A DNA stretch of 64,000 nucleotides from Petroclostridium xylanilyticum (GTDB lineage Bacteria; Bacillota; Clostridia; SK-Y3), in assembly GCF_002252565.1 (NCBI RefSeq), contig NZ_NPML01000019.1:1-64000 (forward strand), in the 5' to 3' direction. Position 1 is the first letter of the stretch. The number at the start of each line of letters is the position of its first letter. Of the stretch, positions 1 through 12,096 are shown piece after piece. The translations under genes and the position numbers were made by a program. The notes under the pieces are model-generated. The model searched no databases. It was given only the letters and a program-made list of their open reading frames with translations, and was not told the origin of the DNA.

Positions 1-314
1 ATCTTCTCACCATCTTAAAATGCTTTGGCGGTATGTGCATCATCAGCTTCCCTATAAATTCTTCCACTTATATATTTTTTCCCACACTTATTGCAAAACC
101 TACTTTTTCAACTAAAGCCTACTTTAATCTTCTCAAAACATTGCATGCAAATATATGCTACAAAACCTAACGTCACATCTCCACAATATAGCATTTTTAA
201 GACTTCACTGAGTAAGTGTTCTCTCATTTTTTCTGGAAACTTTTCTTTCTTAGCTTCCCAAAATCTATTAAAATGTTCTTGAAATATTTGTTTGATAATC
301 CCTTTTGTCTTCAT
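1..314 (-). pseudogene. IS91-family transposase relic (internally deleted)
   Basis: From 314 downward a 68-residue piece matches the N-terminal zinc-binding region of IS91/Y2 transposases (GYxxxxC-x2-C style motif near its end). It stops at a TGA (108-110) where a cysteine codon is expected. Reading past that stop gives the C-x2-C of the second zinc pair (FCNKCGKKY). About 15 codons later another frame continues as EFIGKLMMHIPPKHFKMVRR, which is the C-terminal part of the same family. So the gene has a nonsense codon, a large internal deletion and a frame change, and it runs off the left edge of the window. Confidence 0.75.
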
Positions 315-494
315 GATTATTTATTATCTCAAAATCCTATATCCTTTGCCAATACTTATCCACAGAAATTTTGCGCAAGCTATTTCCTTAATAAAAAAAA
401 GCAGCAGCATCTTATTCCGCTAATTCCGTAGTGAGGATTCCTTATTCGATTTATAGCCTATATAAAAAAAGGCAGCATGTGTTAAAACTACCCG

Positions 495-2034
<1,540 letters not shown>

Positions 2035-2076
2035 TTCCTTTCCCTTTCTAATCAAGCATCTTTTCTATTCTACCTA

Positions 2077-3434
<1,358 letters not shown>

Positions 3435-3459
3435 ACAGTTTCACCTCCTGACATCCGAT

Positions 3460-3490
3460 ATCATAACACTTGAAGTTAGCTCCAAGTCAA
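3460..3490 (-). promoter_or_regulatory. MerR-type promoter and operator of the regulator operon
   Basis: On the minus strand TTGACT (3485-3490) and TATGAT (3460-3465) are separated by 19 bp, the long spacing used by MerR activators. The spacer holds the dyad ACTTGAAGTTAGCTCCAAGT (3468-3487). The regulator start codon lies 26 bases further on. The same arrangement with a perfect dyad precedes the alcohol dehydrogenase gene. Confidence 0.85.
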
Positions 3491-3622
3491 GCTCTCAGAA
3501 AAAGAGAAATCCTTACTCACTTTCCAAGTCGACTACATCGATCCGTAAGATAAGCTAAATGACAATTCACCCTGCGAGTCATCCAGCTTTTCCCTAAAAT
3601 TAATGTTATTTTAAATTGTTAT

Positions 3623-3674
3623 AATTCGCCAAGTTTAAAAATCAAAATTTCCGCTATTTTAAACTTGGCGAATT
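3623..3674 (-). terminator. 18-bp perfect inverted repeat, possible terminator of the cupin gene
   Basis: The arms AATTCGCCAAGTTTAAAA (3623-3640) and its exact complement (3657-3674) enclose a 16-base loop. It lies between the cupin stop and the MerR promoter, so termination of cupin transcripts is the simplest reading, but the T tract is weak. It could instead be a small mobile hairpin. Confidence 0.45.
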
Positions 3675-3706
3675 TCATGGATTGTTTCCTTGATTTATTT
3701 TTAATT

Positions 3707-4126
3707 TTAGACTGAACAATCCATATATTCTTCATCCGTTACGGGTTCTAACCATTCGGCGTCTCCCTTTTGAGGATTTGTTGTTATTCCGATATGTGTA
3801 AACCAGCTATCCGGTGTAGCACCATGCCAGTGTTTTACAGCCGGATTGATCTTTACTACATCCCCTGCGTGAAGCACCTGTACAGGCTTGCCTTCTTCCT
3901 GATAATATCCTTTGCCGCCTGTAACAAGCAGAATCTGCCCACCTGGATGTTTATGCCAATTATTTCTTGCGCCTGGCTCGAAAGTTACATTGTATATCGG
4001 GCAATTAAAGATGCTGTCATTAGAAACCAGCATTTCAAGCCATGCTGTCCCTATAAAATAGTCATTCGTAATTTTTTCACCTTTCGGGAACATTACACTT
4101 TCACTTAAATTTTTTGATTTGTTCAT
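3707..4126 (-). CDS. cupin-domain protein
   Basis: 139 residues with one cupin barrel. The first motif is WHKHPGGQILLVTGGKGYY with two metal-ligand histidines, and the second is GDVVKINPAVKHWHGAT. Such small cupins often accompany carboxymuconolactone-decarboxylase or reductase genes and bind a metal. The enzymatic role is unknown. The ATG at 4126 has AAAGGAGA upstream. It lies just upstream of the MerR operon on the same strand, but a hairpin and the MerR promoter lie between, so it is probably transcribed separately. Confidence 0.85.
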   Translation of the reverse strand: MNKSKNLSESVMFPKGEKITNDYFIGTAWLEMLVSNDSIFNCPIYNVTFEPGARNNWHKHPGGQILLVTGGKGYYQEEGKPVQVLHAGDVVKINPAVKHWHGATPDSWFTHIGITTNPQKGDAEWLEPVTDEEYMDCSV

Positions 4127-4185
4127 GTTTTATTCTCCTTTAAATTAAATTTTTCTTTCTACTGAAATATTGGATGTCATTCCAC

Positions 4186-4345
4186 CTAATTTACTACCGG
4201 CTTTACACTTGTAATTTCAAACAAATCTTTAATATTCTTCTTTCTATGCTTGCGTGCAATGACCATGTGGATGCCCTGTTCGGCAAGATTTTTCGTATAA
4301 GGCACATGGAAATCATAGAGGAAAGCAGCAACGAATTTAGTTAAT
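4186..4345 (-). pseudogene. possible C-terminal gene fragment, unidentified
   Basis: The frame from about 4345 to the stop at 4186 codes roughly 50 residues of ordinary, charged sequence (for example LYDFHVPYTKNLAEQGIH). It has no ribosome site and overlaps the end of the lipoprotein gene. It looks like the tail of a larger protein whose front is missing. I do not recognise the family. Confidence 0.25.
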
Positions 4346-5020
4346 TTTTTCAATTGTAACCGTAAAATCACCGCGAATACTTGCAAGCTTTTCTATGCCA
4401 GATTCAATCTTACCCAATATAATAAGTCCATTTGCATAACCAAAATCTCTATAAAATATAGCCAAATTTCCCCAAGGAGAGTAATAAGTGAAATCTCCAA
4501 CTGAAGGATCACTGCCTGGTGGTGCATCTTCTGTAGATAATCTTTTTGCTAAACTACTAATTTTTTCGGTTCCTGCATAATCTTCTAATGTTAATGTTAA
4601 TGGGAGTAATGTTAAAAAATCCCTGCTTGTTGGATTATCATACATTTTCACAATTACTTCCTCGTTGTTAAAAGTTAATTTTATTCTAACATCTTCCATA
4701 GCACCTAAACTTTCCTTGTTATCCTTAGTCTCACTGCTGCTTTCTGTACCTACCGAAGTGCTTTGGTCATTCGATTCATTTAGTGACACAGCTGGTTCCC
4801 TTTCAACAGGTTTATTATCCACTATTTCAGTTGGTGGACCTGCAGCCTCAGTTTCTGGCGGCGGGCTTTCGTTTTCTACATCAGCAGATTCGCTCTCAAT
4901 AGGCATAGTAGGCTGCTGCTCCTGTTTGGAATTGTCGCTTGGACTATCGTTATTACCGCTACAAGCAGCGAGGGTGAAAGCCATCATCAAAGCGATTGCC
5001 AAAGATAATATTTTTTTCAT
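4337..5020 (-). CDS. lipoprotein with cyclophilin-like domain
   Basis: 227 residues. The signal peptide ends in the lipobox LAAC (17-20), so it should be lipid-anchored outside the membrane. A Ser/Glu/Pro-rich linker (about 22-105) is followed by a cyclophilin-like beta barrel (about 108-227: IKLTFNNEEVIVKMYDNPTS, then a conserved GDFTYYSPWGNLAIFYRDFG core) as in the DUF/cyclophil_like family found next to redox genes in Clostridia. Function is unknown. It sits between the cupin and alcohol dehydrogenase genes, and a ribosome site lies before the ATG. Confidence 0.85.
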   Translation of the reverse strand: MKKILSLAIALMMAFTLAACSGNNDSPSDNSKQEQQPTMPIESESADVENESPPPETEAAGPPTEIVDNKPVEREPAVSLNESNDQSTSVGTESSSETKDNKESLGAMEDVRIKLTFNNEEVIVKMYDNPTSRDFLTLLPLTLTLEDYAGTEKISSLAKRLSTEDAPPGSDPSVGDFTYYSPWGNLAIFYRDFGYANGLIILGKIESGIEKLASIRGDFTVTIEKIN

Positions 5021-5063
5021 CTTGTTTTTCTCCTATAAAAGTTTTGCATCTTTATTGTTAACC

Positions 5064-5135
5064 AGCAAAGACAGGTCAGTTCATCAATGGAGGCGTAGCC
5101 GAGCACATATCTTTAACAGGCTGCCTGTCTTTGCT
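5064..5135 (-). terminator. long-loop inverted repeat after the alcohol dehydrogenase gene
   Basis: AGCAAAGACAGG (5064-5075) is exactly complementary to 5124-5135, with a 48-base loop. It directly follows the alcohol dehydrogenase stop on the minus strand. The loop is long and there is no clear T tract, so termination is only a guess. Confidence 0.3.
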
Positions 5136-5150
5136 TGAAAATTTTAATTT

Positions 5151-6323
5151 TTACTTGTAGGAAGCCTCATAGATGGCAACACAATCCTCAATGCTGAGTT
5201 CGCTTCTGTCGCACAGGAACAGTCCACCCATAGTTTCCTTTGCGTTTTTAGCCAGTGTTTCAAATTCTTCCGGCCTGATTCCATAATCGGACATCTTGAG
5301 GTCTGCAACTCCGCAATCTTCCTGTAATTTTACTAACATAGTAATAAAGTCCATCGGCTCTTTTGCATCTTCCATTCCCATAGCTTTAGCCATCTGAACA
5401 AATCTGTCATCACATACATGCTTGTTAATGAGATGTGTGAAATATGCCTTGCTAATCATAATAAGGCCTGCTCCATGGGGAAGCTCCTGATGGTAGGCCG
5501 ACATGGCATGTTCCAAGGAATGCTGGCTGGTAACAGCCCCTACACACATCACTACACCGGAAAGCGTATTGCCGAAAGCAACCTTTTCGCGTGCGTCAAT
5601 GTCATTTCCGTCTTTTACTGCTTTTGGAAGGTTTCGTGCTATATTTTCAATAGCAGTAATTGCATACATATCGCTCATAAGATTGGTGAATTTAGAAACA
5701 TAGCCTTCTACGCTATGAAACAGCGCATCAAAACCTTGATAAGCAGTATATTTCGGCGGCACAGTAAGCATAAGCTCGGGATCGACAATTGCTAAAACCG
5801 GAAACAGCTCGTCAATACCGCCGAACCCTATTTTTTCATGCTTTTCTTCATTCGTAACAACGCCCCATGGATCAACCTCGGAGCCTGAACCTGCTGTAGT
5901 AGTAATTGCGATTATAGGGAGCGGTTTATTTTCTATTGGCATTTCTTTTCCGCTTCCACCATGGACATAGTCCCAACAATCACCGTCATTCGTTGCCATA
6001 GTTGCAATAGCCTTTGATGCGTCCATAGTACTGCCACCGCCCAATGCAACAATAAAATCGCACTGGTTTTCTTTTGCAAAGGCAGCCCCCGCCATGACCG
6101 TTGATTTCAATGGATTTGCTTCTACCTTATCAAACACCACGGATTCTACTCCTGCTAACTGCAATTGTTCTTCTGTTCTTGTAAGATATCCGTTTGCTTT
6201 TGCAGATTTTCCCTTTGAAATAACAATCATAGCTTTTTTACCAGGCATTTTTTGTGCATGCAAATTACTTAATTGGCCTGCTCCGAATAAAACTCTTGTA
6301 GGTACATACATGTTAAAACTCAT
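5151..6323 (-). CDS. iron-containing alcohol dehydrogenase
   Basis: 390 residues, full length for group III Fe-ADH (BDH/butanol-dehydrogenase type), a cytoplasmic NAD(P)H-dependent enzyme interconverting aldehydes and alcohols. The dinucleotide loop GGGSTMDASKAIA is near residue 95-107. Metal ligands are visible as the Asp and His of GFDALFHSVEGYVS and the two His of HSLEHAMSAYHQELPHGAG. The gene is monocistronic, with its own MerR-type promoter whose operator matches that of the regulator at 3434. That places it in the same regulon and suggests aldehyde removal rather than fermentative flux. Confidence 0.93.
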   Translation of the reverse strand: MSFNMYVPTRVLFGAGQLSNLHAQKMPGKKAMIVISKGKSAKANGYLTRTEEQLQLAGVESVVFDKVEANPLKSTVMAGAAFAKENQCDFIVALGGGSTMDASKAIATMATNDGDCWDYVHGGSGKEMPIENKPLPIIAITTTAGSGSEVDPWGVVTNEEKHEKIGFGGIDELFPVLAIVDPELMLTVPPKYTAYQGFDALFHSVEGYVSKFTNLMSDMYAITAIENIARNLPKAVKDGNDIDAREKVAFGNTLSGVVMCVGAVTSQHSLEHAMSAYHQELPHGAGLIMISKAYFTHLINKHVCDDRFVQMAKAMGMEDAKEPMDFITMLVKLQEDCGVADLKMSDYGIRPEEFETLAKNAKETMGGLFLCDRSELSIEDCVAIYEASYK

Positions 6324-6405
6324 ATTAAATCCTCCATTTTATAATTAGTATTTCATGACAGAGTTAACTCTAATTAGTATTGTCATAGGATCACCTACAC
6401 AGAAT

Positions 6406-6436
6406 AGCTTATCACTTGGAGTTAACTCCAAGTCAA
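6406..6436 (-). promoter_or_regulatory. MerR-type promoter with perfect 20-bp operator dyad
   Basis: TTGACT (6431-6436) and TAAGCT (6406-6411) are 19 bp apart on the minus strand. The spacer region contains the perfect palindrome ACTTGGAGTTAACTCCAAGT (6414-6433). It drives the alcohol dehydrogenase gene starting at 6323 and is the second target of the regulator encoded at 3434. Confidence 0.88.
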
Positions 6437-6657
6437 GCACTTTTAACAAAAAGGAGTGCAATTTTATTTAACTGCACTCCTTGCCTAAAAATAGTTAATA
6501 AGTTCGCAATATTCTACTATCATGCAATAACAAATTATTGTATGATGCATCTGCTGTTTGATACTTTTATCATCTATATATCTCTTTTAACCGGAAATCC
6601 ATTTTTTATCATCATTTTTTCCTTTCAAAAACCGCTCTTCAAAATCCCAGGAAATCC

Positions 6658-6762
6658 TTATCCCATGCGGCTTTCGGCACGTTTTATCAGAACTATGCAC
6701 TCAACGTGGAATGAGCTGCTCGGATTGATGTCTTTGGCTGTTATTTGAACCTTACGTTTGCG
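6658..6762 (-). pseudogene. C-terminal relic resembling 23S rRNA (uracil-5)-methyltransferase RlmD
   Basis: An open stretch ending at a TAA (6658-6660) codes RKRKVQITAKDI followed by FHVECIVLIKRAES. The KVQ...HVECxVL pattern is the characteristic C-terminus of RlmD/TrmA-type methyltransferases. Nothing upstream continues the gene. A second, more diverged copy lies at 10006-10077. The 3' end of this gene is a known landing site for integrative elements, so these may be left-over target ends. Confidence 0.45.
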
Positions 6763-6822
6763 GGAACATATCAATGGGTTTTTAGCATTTTTCCCGAAAA
6801 CGAACGTTCAAGGAAACAAATC

Positions 6823-6842
6823 GACCGGCGATTGCGCCGGTC
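6823..6842 (-). terminator. terminator of the first M56 operon
   Basis: GACCGGCG and CGCCGGTC pair perfectly around a 4-base loop, followed on the minus strand by a T-rich stretch. It lies 48 bases after the stop of the M56 peptidase gene. Confidence 0.65.
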
Positions 6843-6889
6843 TTCTATATACTTCACATTGTATAAAATAAATAGATAATCGTAATTTT

Positions 6890-9292
6890 TTAATTGATGT
6901 ATTGGGGATTGCTCATAGAAAACTCAATCTCGCCGCGGGAATTAAAAAGAGTCGCGTCTTTGATACCGTTTGCCTTTAAATGCTTGAATAGGTTTTCCCA
7001 CTGTAGAGTGCGTATGTCATCACGATTCCCATAATGGTCAATTATTTTATCGGCAAGCCCCGGTATTTTCTTTCCCGATACAGGCATCGTGCAGAACTTT
7101 TTGATGGATGGTTGCCAGTCTGCACCATCTTTTGCCTGCTCATATTTTTCTAGCACGTAATTACCGCTATTATCCTTTTTATAAGTAATGGCCGATGGAA
7201 CGACGCTACCACCAACCTCATCCAGCACATTGCCATATAGCTTGTAGGTTGCGCTGAAGGTGGTCACAAATACTTTTAATAGACCGTCTTCTTCATAGCT
7301 TCCGAAAATTTTTGGTGCAACTATCGTAAATCCTCGTTGAGGTTGAGAGTTCTTTTCAATTTCCGTAGCGTAAACCAGCTTTTCTATGGGATCAACACCA
7401 TCATACACATAATCGGGCAGCTTGATTTCCTGCCTGATTGACAGAGCGTCATACCATTCCTGTGGAGTGAGCGTTTCGTCGGTCACATTGTTTCGAAGTC
7501 CCAGAAGCTCCTTGCATAGCTGCATCATGATAACGCCGCGGAGACCATCAACGTTACCGCTTTCAAACTGAGACAACATATATTGCAGGGCTTTCTCTCC
7601 GCCAAACTTTTTGATATTTTCATATTCTTTCTGGTGTTCTTGAATATAGGCATTAGGATTTGAAGCTTTTTTTGGTGAGGACATTATAACAGCAAGGTTT
7701 TCTTCTACGAGTTTTGCAATCCCTTCTGTACCGGGGGTATTAATTAGGCTTGCAATTCCATCGGGGTTTTTTTCATCTATAACATCTATAAAATCATATT
7801 CCGAACAAGCGCTTTCATTTATAAGATCGCTTTGCAACTCTCCCTTGCTGTTATATACTTCTATATTTCGAATATTTGAGAGAGTATCAACTACGACAAT
7901 ATATCCTTTATCCATAGAAACCTGTTCCATGACATAAGTGCCGTCCTCAAACGTAATCTTAATAAAGTCAATTTGCACATCTGTTGCGAGGTCTGTTTGA
8001 GGATTCCATTTCTTGTTTTTAAAATTTCCGTAAACTATACTTTTCCCCTGATACTTTACAACATTTGCCGAGAAACAAGGACTTATGGGTATATCCCCTG
8101 AAGCTTTAGCCACTATATTAAAACCGCTATCTGCTAAAAATAAAACAGAAAAGCTCTCGCCTTCTCCTCTATATTTTTGAGTTAATACCAGGTAACTACT
8201 GCCAAATTTTTTTATATTATAAATCTTAAGAGTTCCCTTGTTGGCCGGATCAGCCTTCATGTAGTATTCACTGACAACATCTGTAAGTTTTCTTTTGTCT
8301 TCCTCTGAAATTGTTCCTCCTTTAGGAGGATTTGCGGCAAAAGCAATCGCAGCAGCGCAAACAGCCATAACCGCAACCACTATGACCCAAAATGCAGGTT
8401 TCTTAAAATTGACTATATTTTTTATCCTGGTCTTTACATGGCTCTCACCGAAAGCTAAAGGATTCGCTGTCAAAATTCCTTTCCTTTTGACTGACAGCGA
8501 CAGGAGTGAACTGGAATAGCCTCCCTTTGCGCCGTCACCCAACTTACTCAGCACGCTTTCATCGCAGGACATTTCCATGTCCCGGCTCATGAGCGCAAAG
8601 CACAGCCACATAAGCGGATTGAACCAGTGAAGGATGAGCGCAAGAAAAGCAAGAGGCTTGATCAGATAATCCTTCCTGCGGATATGGGTTCGCTCGTGTT
8701 CCAGTATGTAGGACAGGTTGGCATCCCCAATATTTGCAGGCACATAGATTTTCGGACGGATAAAGCCGCATACGAAGGCTGTTCCGATGGCATCAGTTTC
8801 AAAGACATCGGCCTCTACGCGGGTCGCGGTCTGAAGCTTTCCTTTGATTTTTACATAAGAAACAATACTATAAATCAGCAGCGCAATAACGCCAAAAATC
8901 CAAATAAGGCTCAAAACAGCCATCCATATTTCCATGGGATTCACGCTTGCTACCGGAATGGCGGGAGGCAGAGAAGCATTCACCGCGCTGTCAATGCTGC
9001 CAATGCCGGACTGAATCGCAGGCGTATGCATCACCCCTATATTCTGCGGTACAAGCTCATATACTCCGATTCCTTGCTTCGCATTCATGTTTATCAGATT
9101 GAAAAAACTAAAAGCTGAACCGAAAGAAAATGGGCATACTAGACGGAAAAGCACCGGTATCCAAAGAATATAGGAAAAAACCTTCGGCGCTTTTTTAAGC
9201 AGCAGGCGGACAAGAATAACACCAATAGCCACATATGAAGCGGTGATGCTCATGTTCAAAATATTTATAAATAAATCTTGCAGCAAGCTCAT
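6890..9292 (-). CDS. M56-family membrane peptidase (BlaR1-like sensor)
   Basis: 800 residues. Membrane segments at about 8-35, 40-70 and 122-148 lead into the M56 zinc peptidase with HERTH at 199-203 and the downstream Glu in RDMEMSCDE. A further membrane helix is at about 300-320. The remaining roughly 480 residues are extracytoplasmic and do not look like a penicillin-binding sensor domain, so the signal is unknown. By family logic it senses an envelope cue and triggers loss of its BlaI partner, encoded just upstream with a 4-base overlap. It is clearly paralogous to the broken gene at 10151-12096. Confidence 0.9.
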   Translation of the reverse strand: MSLLQDLFINILNMSITASYVAIGVILVRLLLKKAPKVFSYILWIPVLFRLVCPFSFGSAFSFFNLINMNAKQGIGVYELVPQNIGVMHTPAIQSGIGSIDSAVNASLPPAIPVASVNPMEIWMAVLSLIWIFGVIALLIYSIVSYVKIKGKLQTATRVEADVFETDAIGTAFVCGFIRPKIYVPANIGDANLSYILEHERTHIRRKDYLIKPLAFLALILHWFNPLMWLCFALMSRDMEMSCDESVLSKLGDGAKGGYSSSLLSLSVKRKGILTANPLAFGESHVKTRIKNIVNFKKPAFWVIVVAVMAVCAAAIAFAANPPKGGTISEEDKRKLTDVVSEYYMKADPANKGTLKIYNIKKFGSSYLVLTQKYRGEGESFSVLFLADSGFNIVAKASGDIPISPCFSANVVKYQGKSIVYGNFKNKKWNPQTDLATDVQIDFIKITFEDGTYVMEQVSMDKGYIVVVDTLSNIRNIEVYNSKGELQSDLINESACSEYDFIDVIDEKNPDGIASLINTPGTEGIAKLVEENLAVIMSSPKKASNPNAYIQEHQKEYENIKKFGGEKALQYMLSQFESGNVDGLRGVIMMQLCKELLGLRNNVTDETLTPQEWYDALSIRQEIKLPDYVYDGVDPIEKLVYATEIEKNSQPQRGFTIVAPKIFGSYEEDGLLKVFVTTFSATYKLYGNVLDEVGGSVVPSAITYKKDNSGNYVLEKYEQAKDGADWQPSIKKFCTMPVSGKKIPGLADKIIDHYGNRDDIRTLQWENLFKHLKANGIKDATLFNSRGEIEFSMSNPQYIN

Positions 9293-9648
9293 TTCACCGC
9301 CTCCTCTATAATCCGCTTCAGTTCCTCGGCCTCCTGTTCGGAAAGCTTGCGGCCGCTCAGGAAGGCAGTCAGAAATTTCGGCAGCGACCCGTCAAATGTT
9401 TTTTCCAACACAGCCCTGCTTTCATATCTCTGCACATCTTCACGCTTAACCAATGAAGTAACGGTCGCATCCTTGTTTTGCAGAATACCGCGCTCGCAAA
9501 GCTTTTTTAATACAGTGTAGGTGGTTGACTTTTTCCAGCCGAGTTTATCCGCGCACAGCTTTACAAGCTCGGTGGAATTGATCGGTTCATTGTCCCAGAT
9601 TATACTGGCAAATTTGTATTCCGCATCAAACAGCTTATATTTTTCCAT
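9289..9648 (-). CDS. BlaI/MecI-family repressor
   Basis: 119 residues: a winged helix at about 1-75 (ELVKLCADKLGWKKSTTYTVLKKLCERGIL) and a C-terminal dimer/cleavage region containing FLTAFLSGRKLSEQEAEELK. It represses its own operon until its partner M56 protease is activated. GGAGG lies before the ATG, and the stop overlaps the M56 start by four bases, a standard BlaI-BlaR1 layout. The cognate operator overlaps the -10 element just upstream. Confidence 0.92.
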   Translation of the reverse strand: MEKYKLFDAEYKFASIIWDNEPINSTELVKLCADKLGWKKSTTYTVLKKLCERGILQNKDATVTSLVKREDVQRYESRAVLEKTFDGSLPKFLTAFLSGRKLSEQEAEELKRIIEEAVK

Positions 9649-9674
9649 ATAGTTGCCTCCTTGGGTTTATTTCA

Positions 9675-9717
9675 ATAGACCTAATTAAAGTCTATCGCGT
9701 TCAACCACATATGTCAA
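9675..9717 (-). promoter_or_regulatory. promoter and BlaI operator of the first BlaI-M56 operon
   Basis: TTGACA (9712-9717) and TAGACT (9689-9694) are spaced 17 bp on the minus strand. The -10 element is itself one half of the imperfect dyad TAGAC...GTCTA (9675-9695). The same TAGACT-over-the--10 design is used by the second operon. Confidence 0.75.
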
Positions 9718-10005
9718 TAGCAAAATATGAATTAAATTGTATTTTGGCAGATCAAATTGATCTTGTTAAAGCACAAAAAGATCCAAGTTATAGAGATGTT
9801 CCCGCGAACACATCAAATTCTTTCAAACCCCGTCTTTTCCGTCATCACAACCCCACCTGCCAAAGGCAGCCCCGAAAGGCTGTGGATGTGTTTCCTCGAA
9901 CAGTTATGCAAACAAAAAAACAGGGCTTTCAGGTATCTCCACCGCCAAAAAACACATTTTCGGCGGGTGGCAAATCACCGGAAAACCCTGTATTCAAGCC
10001 GTTTT

Positions 10006-10077
10006 TCAATCTCCCCTCTGTTTTTTTACATTTTGCATCAACAATACGCACTTCACGTGATTTTGGCCATATATCTT
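10006..10077 (-). pseudogene. second RlmD-like C-terminal relic in a 430-base gene-free stretch
   Basis: The minus-strand frame ending at a TGA (10006-10008) codes QNHVKCVLLMQNVKKQRGD, a diverged version of the HVECIVLIKR tail at 6658-6762, and likewise stops right after. The surrounding stretch 9718-10150 has no credible gene; it otherwise holds a CAGCCTTTCGGGGCTG-type hairpin area near 9866-9888. Both relics lie downstream of a BlaI-M56 operon, which suggests the operon and its trailing relic were duplicated together. Confidence 0.35.
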
Positions 10078-10150
10078 TCAATTATTTCATGCTATCTCAT
10101 CCTGTCTGCAATTACCGGTTTAAATTAATGGCTTTGGGCACAAATTTTAT

Positions 10151-12096
10151 TCAATTAGCACTTAATAAATTATGAGCACCTTCAAGCGTTTTAGTCGCCT
10201 TGAAGTATAGGTTATGGATATCACCATAATCTACTTTTTCTTCCCCTTCTCCACGATATGGTACTTGTATTAAGTGTCTAGACAGATCTTGCAGTATCCT
10301 GTTCGCATCAATTATTTTTAATATGTTCCGTTCCTCAAGACCTTCACTACACAGTTTTTTTACAGCGTCAATATCTTCCTGCAAAGGCTTATAATCCACA
10401 TATTGCTCAACTCCTGATAATACAGTTACTATCCCAAATAAATTATTTTTATCATAAGCATCCCATCTTGGATGATTCTTATCAATAAGCTCAATATATC
10501 TATCATCACACACAATACCATAAAGCTGTAATGCGCTGGATTGAATGGCATAGGAAAAATTATGAATTTTGTCTTCAGGAATTTTGCTGTATATTTCCGT
10601 CCTCAAGTCATATCTTTCTTTTGGTGACATTGTAGGTTTCAATTGATATGGATCAATACTTTCCACTAATTGAATAATTTCTTCTTTTGAAAGTATATTT
10701 TTATTTTCATGATTATCTCCGACACTTTCTTCATTTAAAGTGTTAAAAACATCATCTTTCGACTTTCTGTCTTGCACATCCTTAATATTTTCTTGTATAT
10801 TTCCATTTGCATTGTATATTTTGTATATTTCAACACTCGCTGACCTGTTACTTTTATACACCCCAGCATACGGCTCTTCAATATAGTAACTGCCGCCTTT
10901 CGAATACAAATACAGCTTTCTCATCTCCTCCTCAAGAATGAGTCTTATTATGAGGTAATTCTTTTGCGTTGGAGTATCGTTTACTGATTTACGCATTGTT
11001 TTTTTCGCCCCGGATAAAGCGGACAAAACCATTTCTACATCAGTGTTGTCTCTCAAGGTTACAGATCCAACGCTCACACCCTCATTAAACTGCTCCATTT
11101 CCACAGACAAAATAGAAGTAGCATCTGGAAGGTCGAGGAACTTGGCTGGATTTGTCAACAGGAATATCGTCCCGATAGCCACTGCAAGTACTGCTACGTA
11201 TACAATCCAAAAAGCTGGCTTTTTATAGTGAAGTACATTTTTAATCCGGCTTTTCGTTGTACTTTCACCGAAAGCCAGCGGGCTTCCGGCCAGAATGGGA
11301 CGTCTTATCGCCAGCCGCAACAGGGTCTCGCCATACAGGACCTTTCCCTCGTGATCAAGTTCGCACACCACCCGTTCATCACAGCTCATCTCCATATCTC
11401 GGCTCATCAGGCAGAAGGCTAACCACATAAGTGGATTGAACCAGTGGATGGACAGGGCAAAAAATGCTAGCGGCTTGATGATATGATCCTTTCGAAGAAT
11501 ATGAGTCCGTTCGTGGAGCAAAACATATTCACGTTCCGTTTCATTGATTCCAACAGGCAAATAGATCTTCGGCTTAAAGAAACCACACACAAAAGGAGAA
11601 GATATCTCGTCGGTTTCAAAAACATTGCCGTTTAGTAGAGTTGCCGTTGAAACCCTTCTCTTGAGCCGTAGGTAGGAAACAACACTATTATGAACATAAC
11701 AACCATACCAACAAGCCAAACCCAAGTGCCGATAGATAAGAATACCTGCATTGGATTAGCGCTTGTTGTCTCCACAGCCTGAGTAATCATCGGACTAACC
11801 GTTTTGCTAAAATAGATAGCATCAGAGCGTATCTGCGGTACAACCGTAAGCCCATTGCCCTTTGAAATGTATTCAATACCCCCGCTATCTGCAATAGGCG
11901 CATTAAAAAAATTAAAAAGAGAGAAGACTGATGAAAATGAAACCGGGCAGACCAGCCGAAATAAAAGAACGCTCCAGAGCATATATGAGATCCGCTTCGG
12001 AGCTCGTCTCAACAGCAGTCGCAAGATGAGCACAGCAATGAATACATATGAAGCAGTAATGCTCATGTTGAGTATTTTCAAAAATACTTCTACCAT
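10151..12096 (-). pseudogene. second M56 (BlaR1-like) peptidase gene, frameshifted
   Basis: The first 136 codons (from the ATG at 12096) carry two membrane segments and read ...WLVGMVVMFI. The rest continues in another frame from SVVSYLRLKRR to the stop at 10151. Comparing with the intact paralogue (LLIYSIVSYVKIK) shows that one base is missing near 11687-11690, where ATATATAG has become ATAATAG. The peptidase motif HERTH, the RDMEMSCDE glutamate and the C-terminal sensor part are otherwise intact. The C-terminal region differs from the first paralogue. Recent pseudogene, phase variation or a sequencing error are all possible. Confidence 0.85.

Noticed and set aside
4665-5138. Plus-strand Ser/Leu-rich frame of 157 residues
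   Set aside because: It is the mirror of the low-complexity linker of the lipoprotein on the other strand.
8627-9118. Plus-strand frame of 163 residues opposite the first M56 gene
   Set aside because: It is a shadow of a conserved peptidase gene and lacks a ribosome site.
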